Shown here piece by piece: positions 42,599 through 49,973 of a DNA stretch of 64,000 bases. Numbering within the stretch: the stretch's first letter is position 1; each line of letters begins with the position of its first letter. The position numbers and the translations under genes are program-made. The DNA comes from Arthrobacter bambusae (GTDB lineage Bacteria; Actinomycetota; Actinomycetes; Actinomycetales; Micrococcaceae). The notes under the pieces were generated by a model. The model did not search any database and was not told the DNA's origin. It saw only the letters and a program-made list of their open reading frames with translations. The stretch is from NCBI RefSeq assembly GCF_022606295.1, contig NZ_JAHHZS010000002.1, forward strand, positions 62,001 to 126,000, written 5' to 3'.

Positions 42599-43063
42599 AT
42601 GTTTGAACGATTTGCCGGCGAAGCAAGAACTGCTGTCCATGCCGGCGCCGAGGAAGCCAAACGCCGTGGAGACCGGAGAATCGGAACGGACCATCTGCTG
42701 CTGGGGCTGCTCCACGACCCCGAGAGCTGCCGGACTTTGGAGACGGACCTCGAATCCGCCCGCGCCCAGCTCGACACCCTCGACCAGCAGGCGCTGGAAT
42801 CCGTTGGCATCACGCTGGGCGACTTCGGTGCCCTGAATACGCCGAAGGGAAGCAGCCGGACTACCTTCACCTCGGCAGCCCGCTCAGTCATTCAGGAGTC
42901 ACTAATACTGACCACCCGGGAGAAGGCCCGCAGGATCACCACGCGGCACCTCATGCTTGCCCTGCTGGACCGGCAGGTACCGGATCCGGCTGCCGTCCTG
43001 CTCCATAACCTGGGCGTTGATACGGCGGCCCTCAAGTCCCGGCTCCGGAATCCGGGTTCTTAG
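42599..43063 (+). CDS. Clp N-terminal-domain protein
   Basis: Protein of 154 residues consisting of the double four-helix repeat found at the N-terminus of ClpA/ClpC chaperones: MFERFAGEARTAVHAGAEEA, IGTDHLLLGLL, then ITTRHLMLALL in the second repeat. There is no AAA ATPase module, so it cannot unfold proteins itself. It could act as an adaptor, decoy or substrate receptor for ClpC. It is co-transcribed with the small HTH gene. Confidence 0.82.
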   Translation: MFERFAGEARTAVHAGAEEAKRRGDRRIGTDHLLLGLLHDPESCRTLETDLESARAQLDTLDQQALESVGITLGDFGALNTPKGSSRTTFTSAARSVIQESLILTTREKARRITTRHLMLALLDRQVPDPAAVLLHNLGVDTAALKSRLRNPGS

Positions 43064-43078
43064 GCGAATGCCCCGCCC

Positions 43079-43480
43079 CTACCCCGCAACCAGCTCAACC
43101 TCGTAGCCGTCTGTATTCACCAGATAGGCGGCGTAGTGGTCGGCCCCGCCTGCGTGGGGATACTTGCTTTCGAACATCTCATACCAGCCCGAGTCGGCGC
43201 CGAGCTCCCGGAGCCGGTCAACGCTCTCCCTGGTGCCGGCATGGAAGGCGAGATGGTTGAGGCCAGGTTCTGTCCTGCGGTGGGTGCTTCCCGTGAGCGC
43301 CGTGGACTGTTCGATCACGATGTACGTGCCTCCGAGTTTCCAGCTACACCCCTCGGGCCACTCCTGGAATTGTTCGTAGCCCAGTTCGGCCAACAGCCAG
43401 CCCCACTCTTCCTGCGCACGGCCGATGTGGGGTACCCAAATCTCTACGTGGTGCAGCACACCCACTGGAATATCGGCCAT
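43079..43480 (-). CDS. VOC/glyoxalase-fold protein
   Basis: Protein of 133 residues with two beta-alpha-beta-beta-beta units. Start HHVEIWVPHIGRAQEEWGWL, middle NHLAFHAGTRESVDRL, end YLVNTDGYEVELV. The metal-site pattern His/Glu fits glyoxalase or dioxygenase relatives. The reaction is unknown. It lies 10 bp after the histidine kinase gene on the same strand but has only a weak ribosome site of its own. Confidence 0.78.
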   Translation of the reverse strand: MADIPVGVLHHVEIWVPHIGRAQEEWGWLLAELGYEQFQEWPEGCSWKLGGTYIVIEQSTALTGSTHRRTEPGLNHLAFHAGTRESVDRLRELGADSGWYEMFESKYPHAGGADHYAAYLVNTDGYEVELVAG

Positions 43481-43489
43481 GCGCAGAGT

Positions 43490-44857
43490 CTACGTTTGCG
43501 GGGCGCCCGCGGGAATGCCGGGCAACTCCACCACGAACGCCGCACCGCCCTCAGGCGCCACCCGCACACTGATGCGGCCGCCCACCCGCTGCACGATCCT
43601 TGCCGCGATGGACAAGCCCAGTCCGCTTCCAACCGGCCGTTCTCCGCTGTACCTTGCAAAGAGCGCACCGCGTTCGAACGCGACGGCGGCATCCGCCTCC
43701 GTGAGGCCAGGCCCGCCGTCGCGCACTTCAACGGTGAGCCCGCTCCCGGTCGCGTAAGCGGCGAGCACAACCGGAGCGCTTTCGGGTGTCACGCGCAGTG
43801 CGTTTTCCAGCAGGCCGTCCACCACTTGGCGCAGCCGCTGGCCGTCGCTGCGTACCGGCAATGGCCCAAGAGGCAGTTCGAGCCGCCCCGCGATCCCGTT
43901 CTGGATACACACCGCCTGCCAGGCCTGCCAGCTCTCGCGCAGGATCAAGGACGCGTCCACAGGCTGCAGTTCCACGCGGAAATCATCTGACTCAAGCCGT
44001 GCCAATTCCAGGAGGTCGCGGACAAAACGGTCCAGGCGGTTCGTTTCGGCCACGAGGGTCTGCCCGACCCCGCTCACGTCGTCGCCGCTGACCACACCGT
44101 CGGCAAGCGCCTCGGCGTAGCCCCGTAGCGCGGTGAGGGGCGTCCGGATTTCATGGGAAATGGAGAGCAGGAACTCGCGTTGGCGCCCCTCGCTGGTCCG
44201 GAGTGCGGCGTCGAGGGCAGCCAGTGCCTGCGAAACCTCCACCACTTCGGCCGGGCCGCCGGGCGCCACCGCCACGGATCGTTCTCCGGCGGCAAGCCGA
44301 TGGGCCGAATGTGCCGTGCGTACCAAGGGCCGGCTCAACCATTGCGCCAGAAGGCCACCGGCCACGATGGCGAACACAAGGCAAACCGCGAGGGCAACCA
44401 GCATACGGCTCAGCAGGGGAGCGGCGGCCGCGCGGATTTCGGACACCGGCTGCGCAAGTACCACGCCACCGCCGGCCGCCAACGGCCGGGCCTCAAGGAC
44501 CACGGTGTTCTGCGGACCGTTCACCGATGTCGAGACCGATTTTCCGGCCAAGACATCCGCTACAGTCTTCGCATCCACCAGCCTCGCCCCGCCGCCACTC
44601 ACTCGGCCGTCGGTACTGATTTGCGCTAACCTCGCGCCGTGCGTGAGCAGGTCTGCGCGAAGGTCCTGCAGGCTGCCAAGGCTTGATTGCTTGCTCAGGG
44701 AATCGGCCTCGACCGCGAGATACTTCTTGGCTTCGTCCACGGCCGTGGCGTTGACCAGTTGCGCCGCCAGAAGGCCGGCAAGCACGACGGCGACGGTCGC
44801 GACGGCGGCGATCACCGCCGTCGTGCGCCCCGCCAGCGTGCCAAACCAGCGCCTCAC
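43490..44857 (-). CDS. Sensor histidine kinase
   Basis: Membrane kinase of about 455 residues. GTG 44857 overlaps the regulator's stop (GTGA). TM1 is near residues 12-32, an extracellular sensor follows to about 150, TM2 lies near 155-180, then HAMP. The phospho-acceptor His is in LLSISHEIRTPLTAL; the N-box is LLENALRVTPES, and the ATP-binding glycines are in RDGGPGLTE and GSGLGLSIA. It phosphorylates the response regulator encoded just upstream. The stimulus is unknown; the divergent secreted protein at 45742 may be a target. Confidence 0.9.
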   Translation of the reverse strand: MRRWFGTLAGRTTAVIAAVATVAVVLAGLLAAQLVNATAVDEAKKYLAVEADSLSKQSSLGSLQDLRADLLTHGARLAQISTDGRVSGGGARLVDAKTVADVLAGKSVSTSVNGPQNTVVLEARPLAAGGGVVLAQPVSEIRAAAAPLLSRMLVALAVCLVFAIVAGGLLAQWLSRPLVRTAHSAHRLAAGERSVAVAPGGPAEVVEVSQALAALDAALRTSEGRQREFLLSISHEIRTPLTALRGYAEALADGVVSGDDVSGVGQTLVAETNRLDRFVRDLLELARLESDDFRVELQPVDASLILRESWQAWQAVCIQNGIAGRLELPLGPLPVRSDGQRLRQVVDGLLENALRVTPESAPVVLAAYATGSGLTVEVRDGGPGLTEADAAVAFERGALFARYSGERPVGSGLGLSIAARIVQRVGGRISVRVAPEGGAAFVVELPGIPAGAPQT

Positions 44858-45573
44858 GTCGGTTCCCCGGCCGAGGGACGGGGGCCGGACGATGGGGAAG
44901 CCCCGGCCGAATAGCCGACACCGCGGCTCGTCGCGATGGGGGAGTGCCCGCCGAGCTTGGCGCGGAGCTGCGCGATGTGCACATCCACTGTCCGTCCGGC
45001 GGCGTAGCTGGCCTGCCCCCACACGGCGGACAGGAGCTGCTCACGGGAAAAGACCCGGCCGGGCTGGGCCATGAGATAGGCGAGGAGGTCGAATTCGGTG
45101 GCGGTCAGCGTGAGTTCCTCGGTTCCCGCGCGTGCGGTCCGGTTCAGCGGATCCAGTTCGACACTGCCCAGCACCAGCGGCTTGGGCCGTGGGGTGCCTT
45201 CGGTCCGGCGCAGGACCGCCTTGAGCCGGGCAACCAGTTCGGAGGGCGAAAACGGCTTGGTGAGATAGTCGTCAGCGCCGAGTTCCAAGCCAAGGACGCG
45301 GTCCACCTCCTCATCGCGGGCCGTGACGAACAGCACGGGCGTCCAATCCTCGGCCTGCCTCAATTGCCTGCAGAGCTCGATCCCGTCCAAGCCGGGTAGC
45401 CCGACGTCGAGAATCACCGCGACCGGTTTGAGCCGCTTGATCTGCGCCAGCGCGGAAACCCCGTCCCGCTCCACGTGGACGCCGAAACCTGCACGGCCCA
45501 GATAGAGGCGCTGGATATCGGCAATTGCCTGTTCATCCTCCGCAACCAGCACCAATCCGCGGCTCTCTTCCAT
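44854..45573 (-). CDS. OmpR-family response regulator
   Basis: Regulator of about 239 residues. The receiver domain has acidic pocket VAEDEQA, phospho-Asp in VILDVGLPGLDG, Thr in VLFVTARDE, and Lys in YLTKPFSP. A C-terminal winged helix begins near residue 135 (LTATEFDLLAYLMAQPGRVF, RTVDVHIAQLRAKLG). ATG 45573 is chosen; a TTG at 45591 adds six residues. Translationally coupled to the kinase gene. Confidence 0.9.
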   Translation of the reverse strand: MEESRGLVLVAEDEQAIADIQRLYLGRAGFGVHVERDGVSALAQIKRLKPVAVILDVGLPGLDGIELCRQLRQAEDWTPVLFVTARDEEVDRVLGLELGADDYLTKPFSPSELVARLKAVLRRTEGTPRPKPLVLGSVELDPLNRTARAGTEELTLTATEFDLLAYLMAQPGRVFSREQLLSAVWGQASYAAGRTVDVHIAQLRAKLGGHSPIATSRGVGYSAGASPSSGPRPSAGEPT

Positions 45574-45741
45574 GCGTCCATTCAACAGCAAGGACGGGGT
45601 GCCTGGAGTGTCATCGTCAGCCGGCGGGGACGGTTTTACATTCCTCGAACATTGGCCGAACAGTCAGTTCATGCGGCCGGACCAGAGTGTTGTGAAGAGC
45701 GCCGGCGGATCGACCACCGGCCGGAACAAAGGACACGAACC

Positions 45742-46254
45742 ATGAACAACACCATCCCGAGCCCCGGTACCCCCGTTGAGGGCCGCAAGCGCACCAAGGC
45801 CCGAACCGTCGTCGTCGGCGTCCTTGCGGCAGGCCTCCTGCTGGGCGGCGGCGTGATCGCTGCCAACGCGGCTACCTCAAGCGGCACAAGCACGACGGCG
45901 GCAGCTACCTCCCAGCCGACAGCGGCGGCTGCCGTCGCGGCCAAAACGGCACTGGCGCGCCACCCGCTGGCGGTTGGCCTGCGGTTCTTCGTCAATGGGG
46001 ACAGCAGCAAGCCGACCTACGGCCAGCGCGCCGCGAAAATCGCCACCTTCATCCTCGACAAGCGCCCGAAGCTGGCCGCAAAGCTTCCAGCCGCGCTGCA
46101 GGCGGACCTGAAGGCGCTGAAGGATGCGGCGGCGGGCGACCGGGTCGCGAAAGCCACCCACATCAGGGACACCGCATTGAACGGCGGTTACGGCCCGAAG
46201 ATCCAGGCGCAGGCAAAACGGATGCAGGAGCAGAAGGCCGACCGCAAGGCCTGA
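45742..46254 (+). CDS. Secreted or membrane-anchored protein of unknown function
   Basis: Protein of 170 residues. A basic N-terminus (GRKRTKARTVVVG) leads to a hydrophobic helix at about 24-42 and AANAATSSGTST, resembling a signal peptide. A Thr/Ala-rich linker precedes a compact Lys/Ala-rich helical domain from about 70 onward (QRAAKIATFILDKRPKLAAK). AAAGGA lies 8 nt upstream of ATG 45742. Divergent from the two-component system, so probably under its control. I do not recognise the domain. Confidence 0.68.
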   Translation: MNNTIPSPGTPVEGRKRTKARTVVVGVLAAGLLLGGGVIAANAATSSGTSTTAAATSQPTAAAAVAAKTALARHPLAVGLRFFVNGDSSKPTYGQRAAKIATFILDKRPKLAAKLPAALQADLKALKDAAAGDRVAKATHIRDTALNGGYGPKIQAQAKRMQEQKADRKA

Positions 46255-46274
46255 AGGACAGGGCCTTGAACGAC

Positions 46275-46325
46275 GGCAAGGCTGGTTGTTTGCAGCGATA
46301 CCGCTACCAAACAACCAGCCTTGCC
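46275..46325. terminator. Perfect 18-bp inverted repeat between convergent genes
   Basis: GGCAAGGCTGGTTGTTTG (46275-46292) pairs with 46308-46325 without mismatch. The 15-nt loop holds a small inner pair (AGCG with CGCT). Located between the secreted-protein gene and the MHS transporter, it fits a bidirectional terminator. Confidence 0.75.
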
Positions 46326-46366
46326 CCGCCGGCGCGGGCCGCCCGCAGCCCGCGCCCGCAGTCTGC

Positions 46367-47953
46367 CTAGGCCGGGACGGGGTCCCTGCCCGAACCCGCC
46401 GCCACGAGGTTGCCATCGTCGAACGGCATTTCGTCCAGGTCGATCAACGGGTTGGTGTCCTGGGTGGCCACTAGTTCGCGGGCCTCGGCCGGGGTGTCCA
46501 CGCTCGGCATGGAGCCCGGGAGCGGGCGCTGCGCGGATTCACGCAGGAAGTAGATGGCGATTGCGCCGACCACCGACGTGCCCATGAGGTAATACGCGGG
46601 CATCATGTCGTTGCCGGTGCCCTGGATCAAAGCGGCCACAATGAACGGCGTGGTGCCGCCGAAGATCGCTACGGAGAAGTTGTAGGCGATGCCCATTCCC
46701 CCGTAGCGGCTCGAGGTCGGGAACAGTGCCGGCAGTGCAGAGGCGAGGTTTGCCACGTAGAACGTCACCGGGAAGGCGATCAGGGCCAGACCGGCAAGCG
46801 TGGACCAAATATCGCCGATGCCGATCAGCAGGAACGCCGGAACAGCGAACACGACCGTGCTGATGGCACCGATCCACAGTACGGGCCGGCGGCCGATCCG
46901 GTCGGAGAGCTTGCCCGTCAGCGGGATGCAGACTGCCATGATGACCAACACGGGGATGGTCAGCAGCGTGCCGTGAATGGGGTCGTAACCCTTGGACTCG
47001 GTCAAGTACGTGGGCATGTACGAAGTCAGCATGTAGCCCACGGTGTTGGCGGCCGCCGCAAGGATCATGGCGAGGATAATCTGGCGCCAGTAAGCCTTGA
47101 CGATGCCGATGGGGCCCTTGGCTACTGCGGCGTCGCTGGCTGCGGCATCCGCGGCGAGGGCTTCCTGTGCGTCCAACGTGGCTTGGAACTGGGGTGATTC
47201 CTCGATCTTGCTACGGAAGTACACGGCGATGACGCCGAGCGGACCCGCGATGAGGAACGGCAGCCGCCAGCCCCAGTCCTCCATGGCCGACTGGCCGATG
47301 GTGAGCTGCAGGATGGACACCAGGGCCGCACCAAGGGCGAAGCCGATGTACGAGCCCATATCGAGGAAGCTCGCAAAGAAGCCGCGGCGCTTGTCCGGAG
47401 CGTATTCGCTCACGAACGTGGTGGCGCCGGCGTATTCGCCGCCCGTCGAGAAACCCTGGACGAGTTTCAGGATGACGAGGAGTGCCGCCGCCCAGATACC
47501 GATTTGTGCGTATCCAGGCAAGAGTCCGACGGCGAAGGTGCTCGCAGCCATCAGCAGGAGTGTTGTGGCGAGCACCTTTTGGCGGCCCACCTTGTCACCT
47601 AACCAGCCGAAGACGACGCCGCCGAGCGGCCGCGCCACGAAGGTTGCGGCGAAGGTTCCCAGTAGGAACAAGGTCTGCACGGACTTGTCGGCCTCGGGCA
47701 GGAAGACTGGCCCCATCGTGGTGATGAGGTAGCCGAACACGCCGACGTCGTACCATTCCATGGTGTTGCCGACGATCGTGCCGCCGAGTGCCTTTTTCAG
47801 CATGGGCTGGTCAACGACGTTGACGTCGGATACCTTGAGTCGACGGCGTGTGGGAAGTTTCAATTTTGAGGCACCGCGTGGCGCGGCCTTGCTCGTTGCA
47901 GCAGCGTTCCTAGCGCCTGCTGAAGAGTCGGTAATGCTTCGGTCTGTGGGCAT
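46367..47953 (-). CDS. MHS-family (ProP-like) MFS symporter
   Basis: Proton-coupled transporter of 528 residues with about 12 helices. Family hallmarks: GNTMEWYDVGVFGYLITT in TM1, FGWLGDKVGRQKVLATTLLL, QGFSTGGEYAGATTFVSEYA and RGFFASFLDMGS. Relatives carry proline, betaine, ectoine or dicarboxylates. ATG 47953 follows AGGAGA. The long hydrophilic N-terminus of about 50 residues (Ala/Lys-rich) and an acidic C-terminus are regulatory in ProP; here that is not established. Confidence 0.88.
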   Translation of the reverse strand: MPTDRSITDSSAGARNAAATSKAAPRGASKLKLPTRRRLKVSDVNVVDQPMLKKALGGTIVGNTMEWYDVGVFGYLITTMGPVFLPEADKSVQTLFLLGTFAATFVARPLGGVVFGWLGDKVGRQKVLATTLLLMAASTFAVGLLPGYAQIGIWAAALLVILKLVQGFSTGGEYAGATTFVSEYAPDKRRGFFASFLDMGSYIGFALGAALVSILQLTIGQSAMEDWGWRLPFLIAGPLGVIAVYFRSKIEESPQFQATLDAQEALAADAAASDAAVAKGPIGIVKAYWRQIILAMILAAAANTVGYMLTSYMPTYLTESKGYDPIHGTLLTIPVLVIMAVCIPLTGKLSDRIGRRPVLWIGAISTVVFAVPAFLLIGIGDIWSTLAGLALIAFPVTFYVANLASALPALFPTSSRYGGMGIAYNFSVAIFGGTTPFIVAALIQGTGNDMMPAYYLMGTSVVGAIAIYFLRESAQRPLPGSMPSVDTPAEARELVATQDTNPLIDLDEMPFDDGNLVAAGSGRDPVPA

Positions 47954-48207
47954 TTGTGTTTCTCCTAGGGAGATCATTTGCTTGCGACATACAGCTGCTC
48001 CGCTCTGGGCAGGGTTTCAATTTTACGCGAGATTCGCCGGATCTTAGAGTCGGGCTCCGAATTTCGGGGCCGTTCCGGGTCCTCTCGGACGCAAATGTCT
48101 GACATCCGCGTGCCGCCTGCAGCCCCGGAATCACGCGGATTTTCCGTGTTTCAGGACTTCGTTACCAAATTGTTTGGTTCAGGACCGCCAAATGCACAGT
48201 TTGCTGA

Positions 48208-49011
48208 TCAACCCCGGTGGATTTCCTGTCGTTTTCCGAGCACCACCGTGGCGTCGAATTCTTCGGAATGGACCACCCTCGCGGACAGCCCGGCGCCCCG
48301 GAAAAGGGCCGCCGTCGTCGGGGCTTGCCGGACGCTCGTTTCAATGAGCAGCTGACCTCCGGGAGCCAGCCACAACGGAGCCTCCTCGGCGATCCTGCGC
48401 TGCACGTCCAAACCGTCCGCGCCGCCGTCGAGCGCCACCCGCGGTTCATGCACGCGGGCCTCCGGCGGCATCATCCGGATCGCCTCCGTGGGGACGTAGG
48501 GGGCGTTGGCCACAAGGACATCAATCCGGGCGCGAAGAGCGTCCGGCAGCGCCGAATAGAGATCGCCTTCATGGACATGTCCGCCCGCTGGCCCGATGTT
48601 GCGGCGGGCGCAACGGACCGCGGCGGGCTCGACGTCGGCCGCGTGAAGCTCGATGCCCCCCACCGCGGCGGCCAAAGCAGCTCCCACGGCACCCGAACCA
48701 CAGCAGAGATCGACGACGACGGCGCCCGGCCGGGCGAGGCGGGACGCCTCCTGGACGAGGTACTCCGTGCGGCGGCGGGGGACGAACACGCCCGGGTCCA
48801 CGGCGATCTGCTGGCCGCAGAACTCAGCCCAGCCCAGGAGGTATTCAAGGGGCAAACCTGAGACGCGCTGATCGACCAAGCGGTCGAGGTCTCCGGGGGC
48901 GTGCGCCGCCGCGATCAAGAGCCGGGCCTCGTCCTCGGCGAAGACGCAACCGGCAGCACGGAGCCGTGCTGCGACGGCGGAATGGGAAGGCTGGAAGGTG
49001 GGTACTGACAT
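48208..49011 (-). CDS. PrmC/HemK-related N5-glutamine methyltransferase-like protein
   Basis: SAM-dependent methylase of 267 residues. SAM motif VVDLCCGSGAVGAAL; the N-terminal domain has GLPLEYLLGWAEFCG and VFVPRRRTEYLV, as in PrmC. The catalytic motif, normally NPPY, reads NAPY (VANAPYVP). That change fits a PrmC-related actinobacterial subgroup of unknown substrate rather than true PrmC, which modifies release factors. ATG 49011 is preceded by AAAGG. It is a single gene. Confidence 0.85.
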   Translation of the reverse strand: MSVPTFQPSHSAVAARLRAAGCVFAEDEARLLIAAAHAPGDLDRLVDQRVSGLPLEYLLGWAEFCGQQIAVDPGVFVPRRRTEYLVQEASRLARPGAVVVDLCCGSGAVGAALAAAVGGIELHAADVEPAAVRCARRNIGPAGGHVHEGDLYSALPDALRARIDVLVANAPYVPTEAIRMMPPEARVHEPRVALDGGADGLDVQRRIAEEAPLWLAPGGQLLIETSVRQAPTTAALFRGAGLSARVVHSEEFDATVVLGKRQEIHRG

Positions 49012-49330
49012 GGGAGAGCCTTTCAGGACACCGAGGGGTGCTCTGCGGGTCATGCTAGCCGAGAGGGGACCTGGAGGCCACGAGTGAAACGGCTCCGCCA
49101 AAACCGGGGTTCACAAACACGGCCCGGATTGTCTAGGGTGGGTGCATGGGAACACTGATTTTTGAATAGACCAGCGGATCATCGCTGAGTTTGAACCGAC
49201 AAAAATCCACGCCTGTTGAGGCTTCGCCTCCGCGCCGTTCCTGTTGCTCCCACCAGAACCAGGGTCTCGCAGCGGACGTCACGTCCCGATACCTCCTCCG
49301 GCACATCAAGAGCTTTAAGGAGCCCACTGC
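49012..49330. other. Non-coding gap of about 320 bp
   Basis: No convincing reading frame or hairpin. A TTCACA box followed 18 bp later by TAGGGT (about 49110-49139) is a weak promoter candidate for the small rightward gene at 49331. AAGGAG just before 49331 is that gene's ribosome site. Confidence 0.3.
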
Positions 49331-49558
49331 ATGACACCGAACACACCCGAAACCGACGCCGGGCACGAGCCGGAGGCGCAGGAAACCGACGCCCCGGAAG
49401 CTGGGGTCAAATCGAAACTGACTGACGCCCAGAAGGAGATGCTGGCCAGCAAATCCCGCGGCGGGGCAGCGAACAGCTGGCAAAGCACCGGAAAAGGGCA
49501 CAAGCCCACCCAAGCGAGCGGCAAGCTGGCCAAGTCCGAGAAGAAGGTCCGCTGGTAG
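49331..49558 (+). CDS. Small disordered protein of unknown function
   Basis: Protein of 75 residues with a well-placed AAGGAG 9 nt before ATG 49331. The first third is rich in Glu, Asp, Thr and Pro, and the C-terminal part is basic (KSRGGAANSWQSTGKGHKPT, ending KSEKKVRW). It has no membrane segment and looks intrinsically disordered. I cannot name a family. It sits in the same small-protein and DNA-repair neighbourhood as the gene at 49631. Confidence 0.58.
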   Translation: MTPNTPETDAGHEPEAQETDAPEAGVKSKLTDAQKEMLASKSRGGAANSWQSTGKGHKPTQASGKLAKSEKKVRW

Positions 49559-49630
49559 AACCTGCAGACAAGCGGACCGCTCCCACCTAGTATGGAAAAT
49601 CCCTTCGTTTCAATGCAGAAAGGAAGAACA

Positions 49631-49891
49631 ATGGTTGCGAAGCGCGTTGAGCAACAAATCAACTCCGAGGTAGCCAGCCATCTGGTCGAGTCCATGGACA
49701 AGGCGCCCATGCCGGCCCCTGAAACTGTGGCCATGACGCTGGGCTCGACCCAAGCACCTGCCTGGCCAGACGGCAGTGGCAAGTCCAAGCACCCCAAGGA
49801 TCGCGGCGCCAACCACGGCCGCGCGGGCCAGCAGGCTGCGGTCACAGCCGTCCACCGCACCAGCCGTCCCCAACTGCCGCACTCCTCTTAA
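49631..49891 (+). CDS. Small protein of unknown function
   Basis: Protein of 86 residues beginning MVAKRVEQQINSEVASHLVE, with AAAGGAAG upstream of ATG 49631. The N-terminal 30 residues look helical; the rest is rich in Gly, Pro, Lys and His and probably disordered (WPDGSGKSKHPKDRGANHGR). It is 72 bp after the previous small gene on the same strand and is followed by a strong inverted repeat. No family recognised. Confidence 0.55.
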   Translation: MVAKRVEQQINSEVASHLVESMDKAPMPAPETVAMTLGSTQAPAWPDGSGKSKHPKDRGANHGRAGQQAAVTAVHRTSRPQLPHSS

Positions 49892-49899
49892 TAAGATTT

Positions 49900-49959
49900 C
49901 GACACGGAAAATGCCCTGCGACACCGGAATTCTGGCGGCGTAGGGCATTTTCCGTGTCG
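49900..49959. terminator. Perfect 18-bp inverted repeat between convergent genes
   Basis: CGACACGGAAAATGCCCT (49900-49917) pairs without mismatch with 49942-49959; the 24-nt loop contains GGAATTC. It separates the small gene at 49631 from ligD and probably ends transcription from both sides. Confidence 0.75.
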
Positions 49960-49973
49960 CTGAACTGTTCGGG

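Noticed and set aside
48164..48178. ACCAAA-TTG-TTTGGT palindrome in the gap before the MHS transporter
   Set aside because: Short, about 210 bp upstream of the gene start, with no second copy; too weak to call an operator.
49133..49513. 126-codon minus-strand frame opposite the small gene at 49331
   Set aside because: Its translation is low-complexity, and the plus-strand gene has a proper ribosome site.
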